DNA from: Echinococcus granulosus
Taxonomy: Eukaryota > Platyhelminthes > Cestoda > Cyclophyllidea > Taeniidae
Assembly (NCBI RefSeq): GCF_000524195.1
Contig: NW_020170393.1
Location: 491,548 to 555,547, forward strand
Direction: 5' to 3'
DNA length: 64,000 nt
Part shown: positions 25,989-39,700 of the stretch, one piece after another
Layout: each line of letters starts with the position of its first letter
Numbering within the stretch: the first letter of the stretch is position 1
Notes under the pieces: generated by a model
What the model was told of the DNA's origin: nothing
Database searches by the model: none
What the model saw: only the letters and a program-made list of their open reading frames with translations
Made by a program: the position numbers and the translations under genes

Positions 25989-28900
25989 ATGGATTCTCAT
26001 CATCCATTAAGTCACCAGTTCGATACACTTTTGAATGACTCAGAGGGCGTCCGACAATTCCACAAATTTCTTTCGTCATCTTTTTCGTCTGGTCATCTGT
26101 TAGACTTTTGGTTTGCTTGTAAGGGATTCCGTTCAATCGTAGATGGTGATGATCAACTCAAACTCCTCCAAGTTGCAAAGGCCATTTATCGGACTTACAT
26201 TAAAACTGATGCGGCTTTATCTGTTCCTGTAAATGATTCAACGAAACGAGAAATCCGTTCCACTCTGAGTGCGTTTTCTCAATCATATCACAATTCGATA
26301 AGCGGAGACAAGTGCTCTCCAGTCCTGCGCTCACTTTTCGATGCTGCTCAAGCGGATATACAGAATCTCCTCGCGCGCAGTTACTTCTTGGAATTCCTAC
26401 AGTCCGACTCCTTCAGAATGATTCATCAGTCCCTTTCGGTGTTAGAATGTAATGCTGCTCTTCCAGGAAAATCAAATCATGGATGTTGTGATCAGTCAGA
26501 CAATGCCAAACGAGGGAATTTTTTCAACGGTAATCCACAACAGCCCACGTAAGGTTTAAGTTTTATTAAGCTATTTAATTTACCACTTGTTCCCTTTTTT
26601 GGAACCTTTACTTTAGTACCTTTTGGGTCTTTTTGAGAAATTATATGGGTTTGAATTCGGAACTCATTTTATTACTATTGTTGTCAGATGATCGATTGAT
26701 GCTTTCTTGGTGTATTTGGTGCAAACTTATCACTTATGAATGTTACGTTTCATGAGTTTTAATATCTCTTATGTAAATGCAAGTCCTGCTCTCTACACTT
26801 GATCTCACCAGGCTCAGTTATTAAAATGGAATGCTTGCCGAGGCATCGCGGATTTCGTAGAGCCAACTGATTTTCTTGTATACAAATTTAGGGCACAATC
26901 GGGTAGCGGGGAAGGCGTCTCTCTTCCTGCAGCAGACCCCACTGACCTGAACCCAGCATCGTGTATCATGGAACAATGCGATGCTGGAGGCGGTGGACCT
27001 ATCACGTAAGTACAACAGCCCTCCTCCATGTGAGTTTTGTGCATGCGACAGATTATTTGGAGTTTTGATTCCTATCGTGGGAGTTTCTCTGTGAAACTAC
27101 CATCTTTGCGTGTGGGGACCTTTGACATGCAGACGTGTGCGCATTCACGGAGGGCGGCGCTTGTGCGCGAGCGCGCAGGGGAGCAAGAGGAAGGTAGGGA
27201 AAGAGGGTGCGAGATCAAAGTAAGCCCCTCTGCGTGTGTATGCGTGTATACGCTTGTGGGTGGCATGATGGTGTACCCTGCCAAGAGGACTGGGACACCA
27301 CACAGGCCCTGTGAACGGGCGAGTGAGCGGTGAAGTGTGTGCCATTCTGTGCATGTGTGCGACTTCTTATGAGACGGAGTTTTAGCTACACCAACTTTAT
27401 CCATCACCGTGCTCTTGTGCAGTGCTCCAAAGCAACCTCCTAGCTAACGCGGAGTGTGGGGCGGCGTTTCATTGTGGGCGATAAGGTATTGTACTGTAGA
27501 GACATTCTAGAATGACCCATTCTTAAGGACAACGCATTAGTGCTTGTAGGCTTGGGCGTAATTTGTGTGCTCTTGGAGCCTTTATTAGATGGATCGCTCA
27601 TGCAAAACGCGTTTTTTTACACCGTTATTGCCTGCATTACCGTGACGACAGCGACGGTGTGTATGCTTTTTGTGTGCTCTTTTCGACCGCTGAATGAAGA
27701 GGGAGGGAGGGCGTCACCTTGCGTAACAGTGAACCAGAGTGTGAGACAGGCAGCGATCGCGGAGAATGCGGAGCTGACTGATTAACCCAGTTTACAACGA
27801 CAGCGCGGCGGCAATAGCGATGATGGTGTCAGCGGCGGTAGCGGTGGCTGCGGCATGGTATCAACAACAGGGCGGCCTCTTGACAGCAGCACCAGCAGCC
27901 GCTACCACCGCCTTGTGTTCCTACGAGCACAGCGTGCACACGTATGCCGCCGCCCCATGTGCGCTCACGCACGCACGCTCGCACGTTCGCGACGTCGACG
28001 CACTCCCCACCTGGGCCTGTTGCGTGCTTGTGCGCACCTGCGTGTGTCAGCTTACGTGCAAATGGTGGCAGCCCATCGATTTTAATTCCTGCTACTTTTG
28101 GTTTCCGTGTTGCCTTTGTGCCTCCTCCCTTACGGTCATTCTTTCATCCGAGATGTCTCAGTGATGCCCACCAAATCGATACCTTGGGGTCGCTGCTGCT
28201 TTGGCGGATCCCGAGACCCGTGATTTGTTGTTGGGCCTTGACGGTTCGGCCGTTCTACTTTCGTAACTGTTTGCTTAAGTAAACTAGTTAGTGCGAATTC
28301 GCAAGCCATAAATTAACTCCACATTGCTAATTAACCTATATATTGCAAATCCAAGATGGGCAATTTATTCCACTCCGTCTCTAATTGCCCCAATAACAGA
28401 TTACACGGTTGTTTAGACTATATTTTAGGGACTGTAGGAGCTCTGTCATCCCATATTTCTTGCAGAAGTCACGCGCTAAGCACAAGGGCATCTGTATCGT
28501 CTCTGGTTATGTAAGTGTTCGGAACTTTCTAAGACGGTGGCAGTCAGTTACCTTTGTCGCAAAAAGGCATTCCATGCGTTCTGCGCCAATGGTGTTTTGT
28601 GAGGGTAGCACATGCATGCAACCGACTGCTGCCGCTGCTGCCGGCTGGCAAATGCATCCTGCCGCAAGCATCTACATCTCTTAGGCACACATATACCCAC
28701 GCACCCACTTGTTTCTTTAGGCATACCAAAGCCTCAGCCGGTGGCACTACTTCCTCTGACAAGAGCCGACGCACTACTGCGGAGTCTGGGGGCGCTCGAG
28801 AAATGGTAACGGCTTCTGAACTCATCGCCTACATGAGCCCTACTGGGGCTGGCAATGCTGCTGCCAGTAGTGGTGCTGATCATAGTCTCCCTGGTGCTCC

Positions 28901-31900
28901 TCCCTCATCCAAACCTCCTCCACCTACAACAGCGGCGCCTGTCATCGAGACTACAACCCGCAAACCTGGCACAAACCTTGCTGAGGTTGACCCCAGCGCC
29001 TTTGCACAGACCCTGAGTCATCGACTTGAAAAGGTCAAGGAGTCTCGTGGAAAAATGGAGCGCCTTCTCTCTCGCATGCAACCGGTAGATCAACTAAGTT
29101 AACTTGCCACTACTCGCTCATTGCACTTTTTCCTAATCAGCATTTTTGTATCCAAATTGAAGTTTGATCCAGAAGAGGCTGGAGGTGAGGACGCGGAGCT
29201 AGCCTCAATCCACGCTGAGGTCAACAAACCGCCCTCTCCACCGCTTCCAACTCGTTCCACTCGCCTCTCCTCGATTTCTCGTCGCGCTACCTCGGCTGCA
29301 AGCGGTGATCTGCTGCGCAAGAAACTCTCCGCTCTCCTGCCCCCATCCGGTTCGGGTGTGGCTGTGCCCTCTGCGGACGACGCACAGGTCATTCTGGAGG
29401 ATCACTGTTCGCGCATCTGGACGGACGAACGACGCGGCCAGCCGCTCAACGTCTGTCGTAAAAGCGGTCGTCGTTCCGATGTCTACTCCATTTCCTCCTT
29501 CGACAGTGGTGTGGGCACTTGTGGTGGCGGTGGTGGTGGCTTGAACAGCTCCGACTCGGAGTCCTGCGTTAGCCGTGGTGGCGCCTTTCACCATCACCAT
29601 CATCAACAGCAGCACTGCAGATGGAATTATGCACCACCTCCACCACTTCCGATGTGCTCCTTCTGTCGACGCACGCCCTCCATGAGCTCAACCCCTGGAG
29701 CTCATCGCAAGGAAGTTGTGAGCAGTAGCAGCAACTACCGGTGGGGTATGCAGTACCAACGGATGCAGCAGTACCTCCACAGTCACAGCCATCACTACAA
29801 TTTGGAGGAGGGCGACTGCTGCGGTGGTGGAAGGGCCTTGCGAAGCAGGAGCTTGACATCCGACTCGCCCAGTGTATTTGATTCAGGCCTCTCCTCCACG
29901 TATGATCACTTACCTCCGCCTCGTCGATCTAGACACGATGAGCACAAGCTGGTGTAAGCTTACCCTCCAGCCTCTAGTGTTAGTATGAAATTCCACAAAC
30001 TAGGTTAGTGAACTGTTAATGCATAGTTAACAGTGGTTAACTAGGGGTTAAGGTGCAAGCGCTATTATTTAGGTTGGTTGTTGACTGGAACGCTTGGGTC
30101 GTTTGAGATGTTTGAGGCATGCTTAGTTTGTTATGCTTCAAAGGCAAGAATGTAGGCTTTTTTTCGTGCCGAAATGGTTTAGCAAGCGCACAAAGCCTTA
30201 ATCGCCGCTACGCTTAGAGAAAATTCTTAGTGTGTCTCGATGAGTGTGTTTAGGCTCCTGACGTTTGCGTGCACACAACAAATACACCCACCCACTGAAT
30301 ACATGGCACACTTACACGCATACATGCTCGTTTACCTGGCCATGTGAACGACATTGTGGTTGTAGCGGCGACGCGGCTTACATCAAAGCGTCTCCACATC
30401 AAAGAAACCTGTACCACCGCCACCGCCTTTCTTACTTGCTCGCTCTCTCCCTGTATATGCGTGTACGTTTGTGTGCGTGTATACGCCCGGGAGTGTGCAT
30501 GCACGCACCCTCACTTGTGTGGAGAGTTTTATAGCCCCTACCCCCACCCCTCCCTCCACCACTTTACCGAGTCGCATGTACACAACCACATGCGTACACC
30601 ACCGCCTCGATTGTGCGCATGCGTGCGTGCGTACGTACGGAGAAAAAGGTGGCCACTCGATTGCCATCAGTGTTTTGCGTGCGAGCGCACGCGTCAGATG
30701 ATCAAAGCTTTCTTTCCTTCGGTGAAGGTTCCATCCTTCCCATTGGTGTCTTTCTTGGTCCTTTTATACCGTATCCGCCACTACCCGCTTCCTGATTAAT
30801 GCACGTAAAGTGCACACACATAGACAGATCCTTTGATGGGCACGGGACGAACCTTGCCTCAACTAATCCTACATCGCCTTTCCTCCTTCCCATGTGTACA
30901 GGCGCACCCGCGTCTGCATAGTTTTCTCTCCCCACCTTGCTCTTAACGGCAGTAGTTATTTCAACTGGTTCGCTCATTGCCCGCTCGTTCGCTTCCTTGC
31001 TTGGCCTTCATCCTTTATCCTCCTTCTCCCCAGCCTCCCGCTATCTTTTGTGTGTTGTGTGCATGCGCCAAGAGGGTTTCGGTTTTTTTCTCTTCCGCCG
31101 CCATTGCTGCTTTCTCCTTAGCCGCCCTCTGTTGCGCACACACGGACGCAAGTGTTTTCTTTACTGCCGTTCTTATCCTGCCTCTTCTTATGCACTCTTT
31201 TGGCATTTTAGGGCACAAGCTGTCGACGATGCTACGCCGACGTTTGGCGGACGTATGACGCCTCTGCCGGATGGTAGGCCTCATCCTCCTTCCCCTTTTA
31301 ACTGCACTTTTTTATCTGTGTCTATATGTCCGGGTGCATCACTACTTTTTGTTTAATTTTAGAACTGAATCGCTTGTTGGGTGACTGTGACGCTGAGAGA
31401 AATGCCACTCCTGCTGCCCTCACAACCAATCTCGATCTCCTCAACTCCAATTACCGTCCCCCTCAGCCACCTCCTGCCAGGTTGGTTCCCGAACAGACAC
31501 ACACGCACACATTGATGCATTTAGATTGGCCTCGTTATGGGCAGAGAGATGACCTCGAGACGTGGGCATTTACCCCTTGATTGGTAGTCTGGGTCCTGGA
31601 GCTCGGATTAATTGATGATGTGGGGTGTCAAGTATTCCTGCGCAGTCAGTTCATAGCATCGGCGACGGTGGTGGTAGTGGTGGTGTGGCTACGCCTGTCC
31701 GCCGCTCGCTCGATCCACCGTGTGGGTGCGTGCACACGCATGCGATGAAACGAGATGCTCCAAGCCTAGGAGCAGACACACACACACACACACACACCCG
31801 CTTCGTGTGCTGATTCAGGCTTGCACCCGCCGCTTTATCGTCCATCGTGACTCACCAGGTTACCCACCTCTCATTCATCCATCCACTCATTGCGCTCCAC

Positions 31901-34900
31901 TCATCGGTATGCTACACAAGTACGCAAATGCAGACTATTGTCTTGTTTACATGCGCCTTGTGGTCACCGCGTCCAATTGAATCGTGCCTGTGTCATGCCA
32001 AATAGCTCTTCTCATTCGGCATCTGAATGAATGCAAGTTGTTCAGGCACTTGCAAATAGGGGTGGTGGTAGCGGGAACACTCGTTTCTCCAATCCTGTCT
32101 ACTTTATCCCTTGTCGTATGTGTGTGTGTACGTGTACACGTGCTGGCGGGTGCCAACGGTCGCTCTAGCCGCGTTGTAGTGTGCTTCAATTTGTATCAAT
32201 TGCTCTTTTTGTTAGTTTTTTCTGCTCTCCCTCCATTGGCCTACTTGGTCCTGATTGAATGACTCATTGGGGTCTCTCCTCGGCTGACGTACACGTTTTT
32301 AAGGGACCCAAGCTGCTAGTCAGCCAGCCAGCCAGCCAGCAGGCAAGCGACCAAGCAAACCAGCGGGCGAGAGAGAGCGAGACGAAGGGAGAAGGTGGGG
32401 GGCATGTCGGACGTGGTGAGGGTTTGGCAAACATCGCGACCATCCTGTCGCAGCATGAGTACGCCAAGTCAGGATATCGTTGAGTAGTAGTAGGGAGCGG
32501 TGCGATGTAGTGCGACAGGGAAATGGCAGTTTCAATGCGCGGTAGCCAAATAGCTTCCTCTCTAACTCCTCCTCCAGCATGTGCATATTGCCAGCCTTGT
32601 AGAAAATCCTATTTCTTCCAATCTCCAGATCGGATAGGCAAAAGTTTGCTCAGCAGAGCGGCGGAGCTGCTGCGACAACGACGCGATGCACGGATAGCGC
32701 GCTGATCAAGAGGGCACCGGGCTTCTCCGCACTCCCGCCACCGTCCAATCAACAGGCACAGCAGCCACAGGCCTCTGCGACAACCGCCTTCAGTTTGGTG
32801 GTGGGCTACTACCTCTGTGATGACCCCGTGCCCTACCGCACCGTCTGGACCGGTCCTCTCACCTCTGACGCCACCGCTACTTCCAACAACCCTCCTTCCA
32901 TCACCCTGGGACAGTTCAAACAATTAGTCGCCAAGAGAGGGGTCTATCGGTAAGTCTGAAGCCTCTCTCACTGATCTGTGTTTGGAAGAGTTTGAAAGTT
33001 GGATTTTGAAAATCTTTTTTTCTGATTTTCCCTGGAAATGGAGGCCGATAATTACTCAGTGTCGCGCGGCGAACGCAAGGTTTTTGTCAAGGCACGGCGA
33101 CGACTGCGACATCTTGCAGCTTTGACCTTTTAGTACGCTGCACGCTTACCTTACTCAAGGCCTCCTCAGTCTCTCTCTGAACGCGATTGGAGACTCAGTT
33201 TTTTTAGGCAAAAGATCCTTATTCATTAAAAGATGTACAAGTCAGGGTCATCAAAGCAAGCATTCCTGCCGAGGGTTGTGAGGGGAGGAGGGCCCCCTTT
33301 CATAGAATTTGCGCTTGTGTACACGATTGCTTGCCTTACCACCGTCGGGACGTTGGCATCGCTGCACTGGATTTCTCATGACGCGCCCCGAAAATCGATG
33401 TGTGTGGGTGTGCGATGCACAGTCGACTGCGCCGTGGCCCAGAATTCGGACGTGCGCGCGGGTGCGCACCACACAGCACCATCGCTGGGCTGTTGATGAT
33501 GTTGATAGTGGCGACGACGACGACGGTGGTGGCCGAGGGGCCATGGTAGTAACATCAGCATCAACCTCTGTCTTGCCACTAACGCTGGCGCTCCGGCCCA
33601 TCACCTAGTCGCTCGCTTTGTGTGTGTGTGTGTGTGTATGCCCGTCCATAGCTTTCCGAGCACAGAAGCGGAGTGGAGTGGTGTATGTATATACATGCAC
33701 TTATGATTGTGAATAGCCTTCTCGATGCTTCTCCTCATCCTCTTCTGCTTTGACTGGTTTCTCACCGCCCTCCTCCCCACCGATCTTCATCCAAGTCCAC
33801 TTCAGTCATCGTAATTTATTCCTCAAAGAAGCGCTTAGCTCTCTTGTTCTTCATGTCCCGCGACAGGTGTGAGTTGATGGAGCAGGCGAAAATGACATTG
33901 ATGAGACGTGAATGAGGGATTTTCGCTTCTCGGATTATGCAGGAATATGGTGCATGTCACTGTCACTGCTCCCACCCGCTGCCTTTTGCCTAAGGAGGCC
34001 TCAACTTCTCATCAACCACCGCCACTAAATGCACGCATAAACACCAACTCCGACTACGATGCGCGTACTCACACGCACTTGTATTGCGTTGCTATCCTTA
34101 TCTGTCGTGTGGCAGTAACTCTGTGTGTTGTTTGTCGGCTACCGCCGACAAAGGCCTCTGCATTTCCGGTTGTTCCATACGCTTACCTTGGAGTGTGTGT
34201 CTGTTCCTCCAGTCGCCAAGCTCTCCCTTGTTAACCGATTGACTTGCTCCGTGCTTACCACCCAATGAAGATTGAAAGGCTGTCTATAAGGCGCATACAA
34301 TAGTGGTAACCTTCATGTCTTTCGACTAGAGCCATGCTTACCTCTTGTGAACGACTCAATTTAGGCAGTCGGTTGTAGATCTTGGGCCATGCGTTCTGCC
34401 ATCATTACGAAGGCAAAACCACGCGTCCCAATGACATCTGCCTCTCTAGTATGTACCACAGAGATCTATCTTTGCATTTAGGCCTCACATACTTTCAGAG
34501 TAGAAAAAAAGCGGCAATTTTTAATGTTAGTGGTCCATTAGTTCTGTGGATAGGTAATTATTTGAGTGCAAAAGATACAACCAACCCGAGTGGCTTTGAG
34601 TTGGGCAAAGTTCCCGACCGTCCACCCCCTCTTGCTCTCGCTCTACCTACCCTTTTCATGGCTAGCCAGCCAGCCAGTTAGTCTGTCTCGTAGTTTTATT
34701 ACAGCGGCTTGATCAAAGCCGCAGGCATCAAACAAGTAAGCAGACGCACTAACGTCCTAATCTGTCGCCGTTGGACCTCGTAGAATCGATTTTGGTCTGG
34801 CTACGTGAAACGCGCTGGAGCAGCGAATTCCGGACTTGCCCTTCTGTGATATCAATGGCCTTCTCAATTATGCATAAGTGAAATTGTTGCAACCCCTATG

Positions 34901-36744
34901 AAGATTTTTTAAAGGACTTGACAGTCTGGTCTGGTCGTCAATGCGATCAATGTGCGGCATGGGCTGTCCTCACCTTATGGTACTGTGAATGCGCATGGAG
35001 CTCATTCATCTGAAATGATTCTGAACTTAATTAAATGAGAGCAAAATAACCTTAACAACCGGAGATGTTCCCCCTCTGCAAGCAGTGAATTTTTTTTTTG
35101 ATTCCTTTAAAAGACAGCAAAACTGCGGCGCTTGCTTGTGTTCTTTGACCACTGGAAAAGGACTGTCGGCCTCTCACGGTAGCCCGTGAGGGGGAAGTAC
35201 CCTAATTTTTTACGCATGCGCATGTAAATCTTCCAATGCTCGCTTTTCCCTCGGCCTGCTCCCTACACACCCACCATCGCACACATCGAACCCACACAGA
35301 TCGTTTTATTGTTCATACGCGGCGCTGTTAGGCCCGCGTTTGATTGTGAATGAGTGAGAGTGTGTGAATGACAGGCTGACTATATGGGTGTTGAGTTCAT
35401 CAAAAGTGCGTGGACGCGCGCACACGCAAGTCAGCAGCAAATAGGCGCGGAGGAGCGCTCTCTCCTCCTCCTCCCCCACATCCTCCTACTCCCTTCGCCC
35501 TCCACCGAATGCGTGAAATCAATGTCGGTGTTTATTAGTGCGTGAGCGCACACGCATACGTGAAGCGCTGGCTTTGAAGAGAAGCACGTCCGCGGAGCAG
35601 AGTGAGCGGAGAAATCAAAGTAGTCACACACCGCCTCTTTCATCTCATCGCAGCAGTTTTACAGGCGGCAGCAGCAGCAGCAGTGACGGAAAGGACCTTG
35701 GCAAGAGAGTGCGAACGGGTATGCGTGTGTACTTACAGAGGCCGGTTTTCTCTCAGCGATCATGGTGGAGAGGGCGAGAGAAGTGGCAGCGCACACACTT
35801 GTGGGCACCGGCGGTAGGTGATTAATAGACGCACGCATACATACACACTGACATCAAACGGGCACCTCGAAGCCGCTACTGTGGGAGATTTGTGTGTTGT
35901 GCGCCGCTGCAAGGCGCCGAGCGAGCATCGATTCTAAGTGCTTTGTACGTGTGTGTGTGTGTGCTTGCCAGCCATATTTCATCGAGCCCCCTACTACTAC
36001 ACAAGACCTCAACTACTTTATAGGTGTACTTTACACATCATCTCTACCCCTTTGTTCCCCCGATCGCTTGACCAACTGACCATCCATGATTGATAGCTTG
36101 AGGCGCAGTGACTACCGCTTCAACTCCAAGTGTACCTTTGAGCTCTACTGCACTGCACTACACTGCTTTCTGCTTGACTTCCTTCTAATGTCTCCACTGA
36201 GCCTCTGCGCCCAGAAAATTTGTGAATATATACCTGGTTTCCTTTTTTTGTCCCAGAAATCAGCATTCACTAAGGACCTCTTATCGGTTTGATTATTTTC
36301 GTGCCCTGATTTAACTGTATTGTGCGGTCTCGTGTTGAAATGCCGCTCATCGGTAGGAGGGGAGACAGAGAGCTAAAGTTGGCTGGAATAGTCAGTCAGT
36401 TGCCTTGGCAATGGTAGAAGTCATTGATCTTGCATCACATTGGTCTGGAGGAGGCTGTGTTGCGCTCTTTTTGATGCGCCTGTCTACCTTTGTCTCCGAT
36501 GCCTCTCAGACAGTACACTTCTGATTGCTCCTAGGGAAATTACTTCCTACTTAACTGCCCCTAAGTAGTATCGCTTATGGGTCAATGGCTTATGCGCAAT
36601 CACGTGTTATTCTGCAGGTACTTTTTCAAGACGGCTAGTGACGATTTTGGCACAGGCTGCGTGCACGAAGAGGTGGGCGATGACAACGCAATTCTGCCGC
36701 TGTGGGAGGGGAAGGTGATTGCTCGTGTCGAACGCGCTGATTGA
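25989..36744 (+). CDS. AXIN: Axin, Wnt-pathway destruction-complex scaffold, nine exons
   Basis: Axin scaffolds APC, GSK3, CK1 and beta-catenin so that beta-catenin is phosphorylated and degraded. Exons: 25989-26548, 26892-27005, 28721-29084, 29163-29953, 31212-31273, 31363-31480, 31633-31725, 32629-32949, 36618-36744. All phases agree and the sum is 2,550 nt, 849 aa, close to vertebrate Axin (about 860). Exon 1 encodes the RGS (APC-binding) domain at residues 15-155 with LLDFWFACKGFRS and VAKAIYRTYI. Residues 313-344, FAQTLSHRLEKVKESR region, match the GSK3-binding helix; DDAQVILEDHCSRIW at about 417-431 matches the beta-catenin helix. Exons 8-9 encode the DIX domain from residue 755 (VVGYYLCDDPVPYRT, TLGQFKQLVAKRGVYRYFF, to VERAD). 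The N-terminal tankyrase-binding motif is absent. Exons 2 and 7 have the weakest splice sites (exon 7 acceptor lacks a pyrimidine tract), so those boundaries are provisional. Confidence 0.93.
31774..31798 (+). repeat. (CA)n microsatellite in an Axin intron
   Basis: About 12 CA units immediately 3' of Axin exon 7. Confidence 0.95.
32319..32342 (+). repeat. (AGCC)n tandem repeat in an Axin intron
   Basis: agtcagccagccagccagccagcagg contains about five CAGC units. Confidence 0.9.
33619..33637 (+). repeat. (GT)n microsatellite in the last Axin intron
   Basis: tgtgtgtgtgtgtgtgtgt, nine units. The 3.7-kb last intron (32950-36617) otherwise shows no exon; it is rich in alternating purine-pyrimidine GT/GC runs. 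Confidence 0.95.
35949..35963 (+). repeat. (GT)n microsatellite in the last Axin intron
   Basis: gtacgtgtgtgtgtgtgtgc, about seven units. Confidence 0.9.
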
Positions 36745-39700
36745 TGAGGTGCGGTACTCTGTTGGTGCGTGCGTGTGTGTATGTGTGTGTACAGGAGAGG
36801 GAGTGATTTTCTTCGATTCGATCAAGTCTTCCTACCCACTTATATCTGAGACCTACATCCTCTGACCACTCCATTCACCCATGCACTTGCCCGCCAACAC
36901 ACATTTGTCCCAACTGCAGACTCGGTACCTCTATATCTATGAGAAACATATTTTGCTCTAAACGGTGATTTTCTCCTCCCTCTCTCCCTCCTCCCAATCC
37001 CGTCTATCAATGTACAGATGCTTTCACTATGTCCAGTCCTGCCTTCCCTACCAAAAAACTGCCATTTTATATGTATAAAATTGCGGATGTGCACTGATAT
37101 TTTGGCTTTTCTATATCTGCTCCTTCCATTTGAGAGTTCTGGTGTAAATTGACCCTAATTGATGCAGCAGCCAATCATTTGGAGGCCAAACGATGCCACT
37201 TTTAAGTGGCTATAAGTACAAACAAGGCTGTAGCCTTACCTTGGGAGGTTTTGTAAGGCATTCGTGGTGTCCAGAGTACTGGGAGCACCCGTGCGCTTTA
37301 CCAATCGTCTTTTAGGGTTCCGTATAGTCAGTGCGTTTTGTAAGTTCTACAGCTTTATTTGGACTGACAACACTCCCTACCAGTCACGAATATCAAACCA
37401 CGGGCACTTTCCAAAAAATTGAATCCACCGCACTAACGAGCACCCTCAACCAACTTTTCTATGCAACTCGACGAAGCGAAACGCTTCCATGGAGGTGCGC
37501 TACAGCTCTTAACCGGTTTAGTGTCTCTCCCTCTTTTATACTTCAAAGCGTCGGCTTTTTAACAAAACTCTTATGCACGCATAAGAATAGGCATTTGGTA
37601 GGTCGTGTTGAAGAAAAGATCAAAGCATCGGACCACGCACACTTCACTTTGTTGGTCACATGTTCCTGCGTTGGCAGGCTTGTGAGTTCAACCACACAGG
37701 TCGTTGCGCGTGCGGGAAGCGAGGGGGGCAAAGAGATCCATCACTGACAGCAGGTAAAGACAGAGCCAAGGCTTGTTGAGAGCCCTACTAGACTTGTAAT
37801 TCTTGTTTTCGCGCCTTTTTAAACTTCTGAATCGAGGTTTTAGAGCTGCGGCGTAAGTTCGTGTTTGATGTGGAAGGCTAGCTAGAGTTTCAACCCGTCA
37901 TCCAGTGCCTTGTCATCCAGCCAACTGCCATTCGTTCTACTGACTGCACTAGGAATAGTTAAAAAGTGGTGGGCATTAATTCCTATGCCTAATGTGGGGA
38001 TACTCCGAACTATAAAAAACTTATCAAGGAAATAAAGAATGTACAGTAGTCCTCTGATGTAGGCTGGTGCTTCAATTGCTCTCACGGAATACGACTCGGT
38101 CATCCCGTTCGGAGTTTTACCCTCCTTTACTGACCTAATGAGGTGGAATTTTGCAAGGAGGACTAGGATGACATCTAAAAGGTCTTCGTTTTGTGTCAGG
38201 GAGATGCCTTTTACGCTCATTCACAAACACTTTTATTGAGACGACGCGTTTGAGAAAAGGATTCGAAGTGTTATCCGAGAGCACACATTTGGTGAAAAAG
38301 TGATTACGTTGTCGGGAATAAGTTTAGAGTAGTTTTGATGAAAAAAAGGTTATATTAACCTATCTGCAAAGGAAACGTCGCGAGTGATTTACCACAGCAA
38401 TGTGGCAGTGGTGATTCAGCACGAATTTAATTGTTTAAGTTATCTCCGTCATTCATTTTTCAAGAGATTGCCATCGTCTGGGTCAGCAAAGTAGTGGGTG
38501 ACTCGGCTCGCAATCCCATTACTACCGATACTTTTCTTTTTAACTTTTATTTTAAGTGGAGGAATCGGAATACAACATTAAAAGAGCTTAAAGTAGGAAA
38601 GCGCCTGTAATTATGACTGAATTTACCGCCAGTTTACGAGTTTATTTATGGGAAAAGTATTAGAGTTTGAATAGTAAATGAGTGCCTTCAAATGTGCAGC
38701 CTCAATTGCGACTTTTTGTCTCTTCCTCGGCAGGCAGGGGTGCTGCATCAAGCCCCCTTTAGCCCGTGCCCGTCCCTGTTTCCAGCTTTAGCAATTGGTG
38801 GGAAAATAAGTGAGCGAACGGTTACGAGTGTTAGTTTTACGCCCGGTTTAGTGTGAGACCTGCATTCTCCCACTTTTTAGTATCGATATGACCAGAGGAG
38901 AGTGTAAACGAACTTGTAATGTGCTCAGTTCAAAGGAGAACGCCGCGCGCTCAAATCGCTTTGATGTGGAATCACGCGGCATGTGTCCTCCCTCAAGGCG
39001 AGAGCGAGAGAAGGCGAGAGCACCGCCGTGTTCACGGCCCCGGGGCTAACCGCAGCTTTAGGGTCGCCTGCACGCCATTCAGACGTTAATGCAGCAGACT
39101 TGTAATTATAGCCTCCAAGTGCTTTCTCACAAAATTTGCACACAGTTAAATGTGATTTTAAACGGGAGGACAGACGCGGGTGCAGGCGCAGACACAGAAG
39201 CAGACGCAAAAATGGCACAAAGGAAGGGGCGCGCTTTCAAATCGCGCGGCTCGTTTCATCCACCCGCCACTCTCCGCTCAATCCTCCATTCGCTCGGTGT
39301 GTGCATGCCTGCGTGCGTTGGGACGAAGGCGGAGGCGACGCATTTAAAAGTTTAGGCAAAAAGGAATTAATTCTTAGGTAAATAAATGGTTGACTTGAGA
39401 TATGGACTATATGAGCTGCATTTACGGTGATTCACTGGCCTGCTATCCGTGAATTCACAGTGCCCAAATTTAAGCGCATCGGGAATACTTTCTTTCAGCG
39501 TCGAAAACTACACTGCTATTGAACTCTTAGACAAGTTATCACCAAAGGGTCGACGTCTTTCGGAGAGCAAAGGCGGAGAATATTATAATGCTACTTTTAT
39601 ATTAGCATAAACGTCGGTTATGAATCTTAAAGTTTCCGATTTGGGCTGAGAATCAGAGGGCAGAATTTTGGTTAATCAAAACATCAAAAACATCAGAAAA

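Noticed and set aside
30265..31356. Several overlapping long frames on both strands in an Axin intron
   Set aside because: They arise from GT/CA/GC-rich low-complexity sequence; only the 62-bp piece 31212-31273 fits the Axin splice phases.
31645..31725. Alternative Axin exon 7 starting at the stronger acceptor ctgcgcag
   Set aside because: In the phase imposed by exon 6 this start gives a run of valines and hydrophobic residues unlike Axin; the weaker acceptor at 31632 keeps the Ser/Gly/Pro-rich frame.
37882..38220. 112-codon minus-strand open frame
   Set aside because: Single long frame in AT-rich DNA without splice context or recognised motif.
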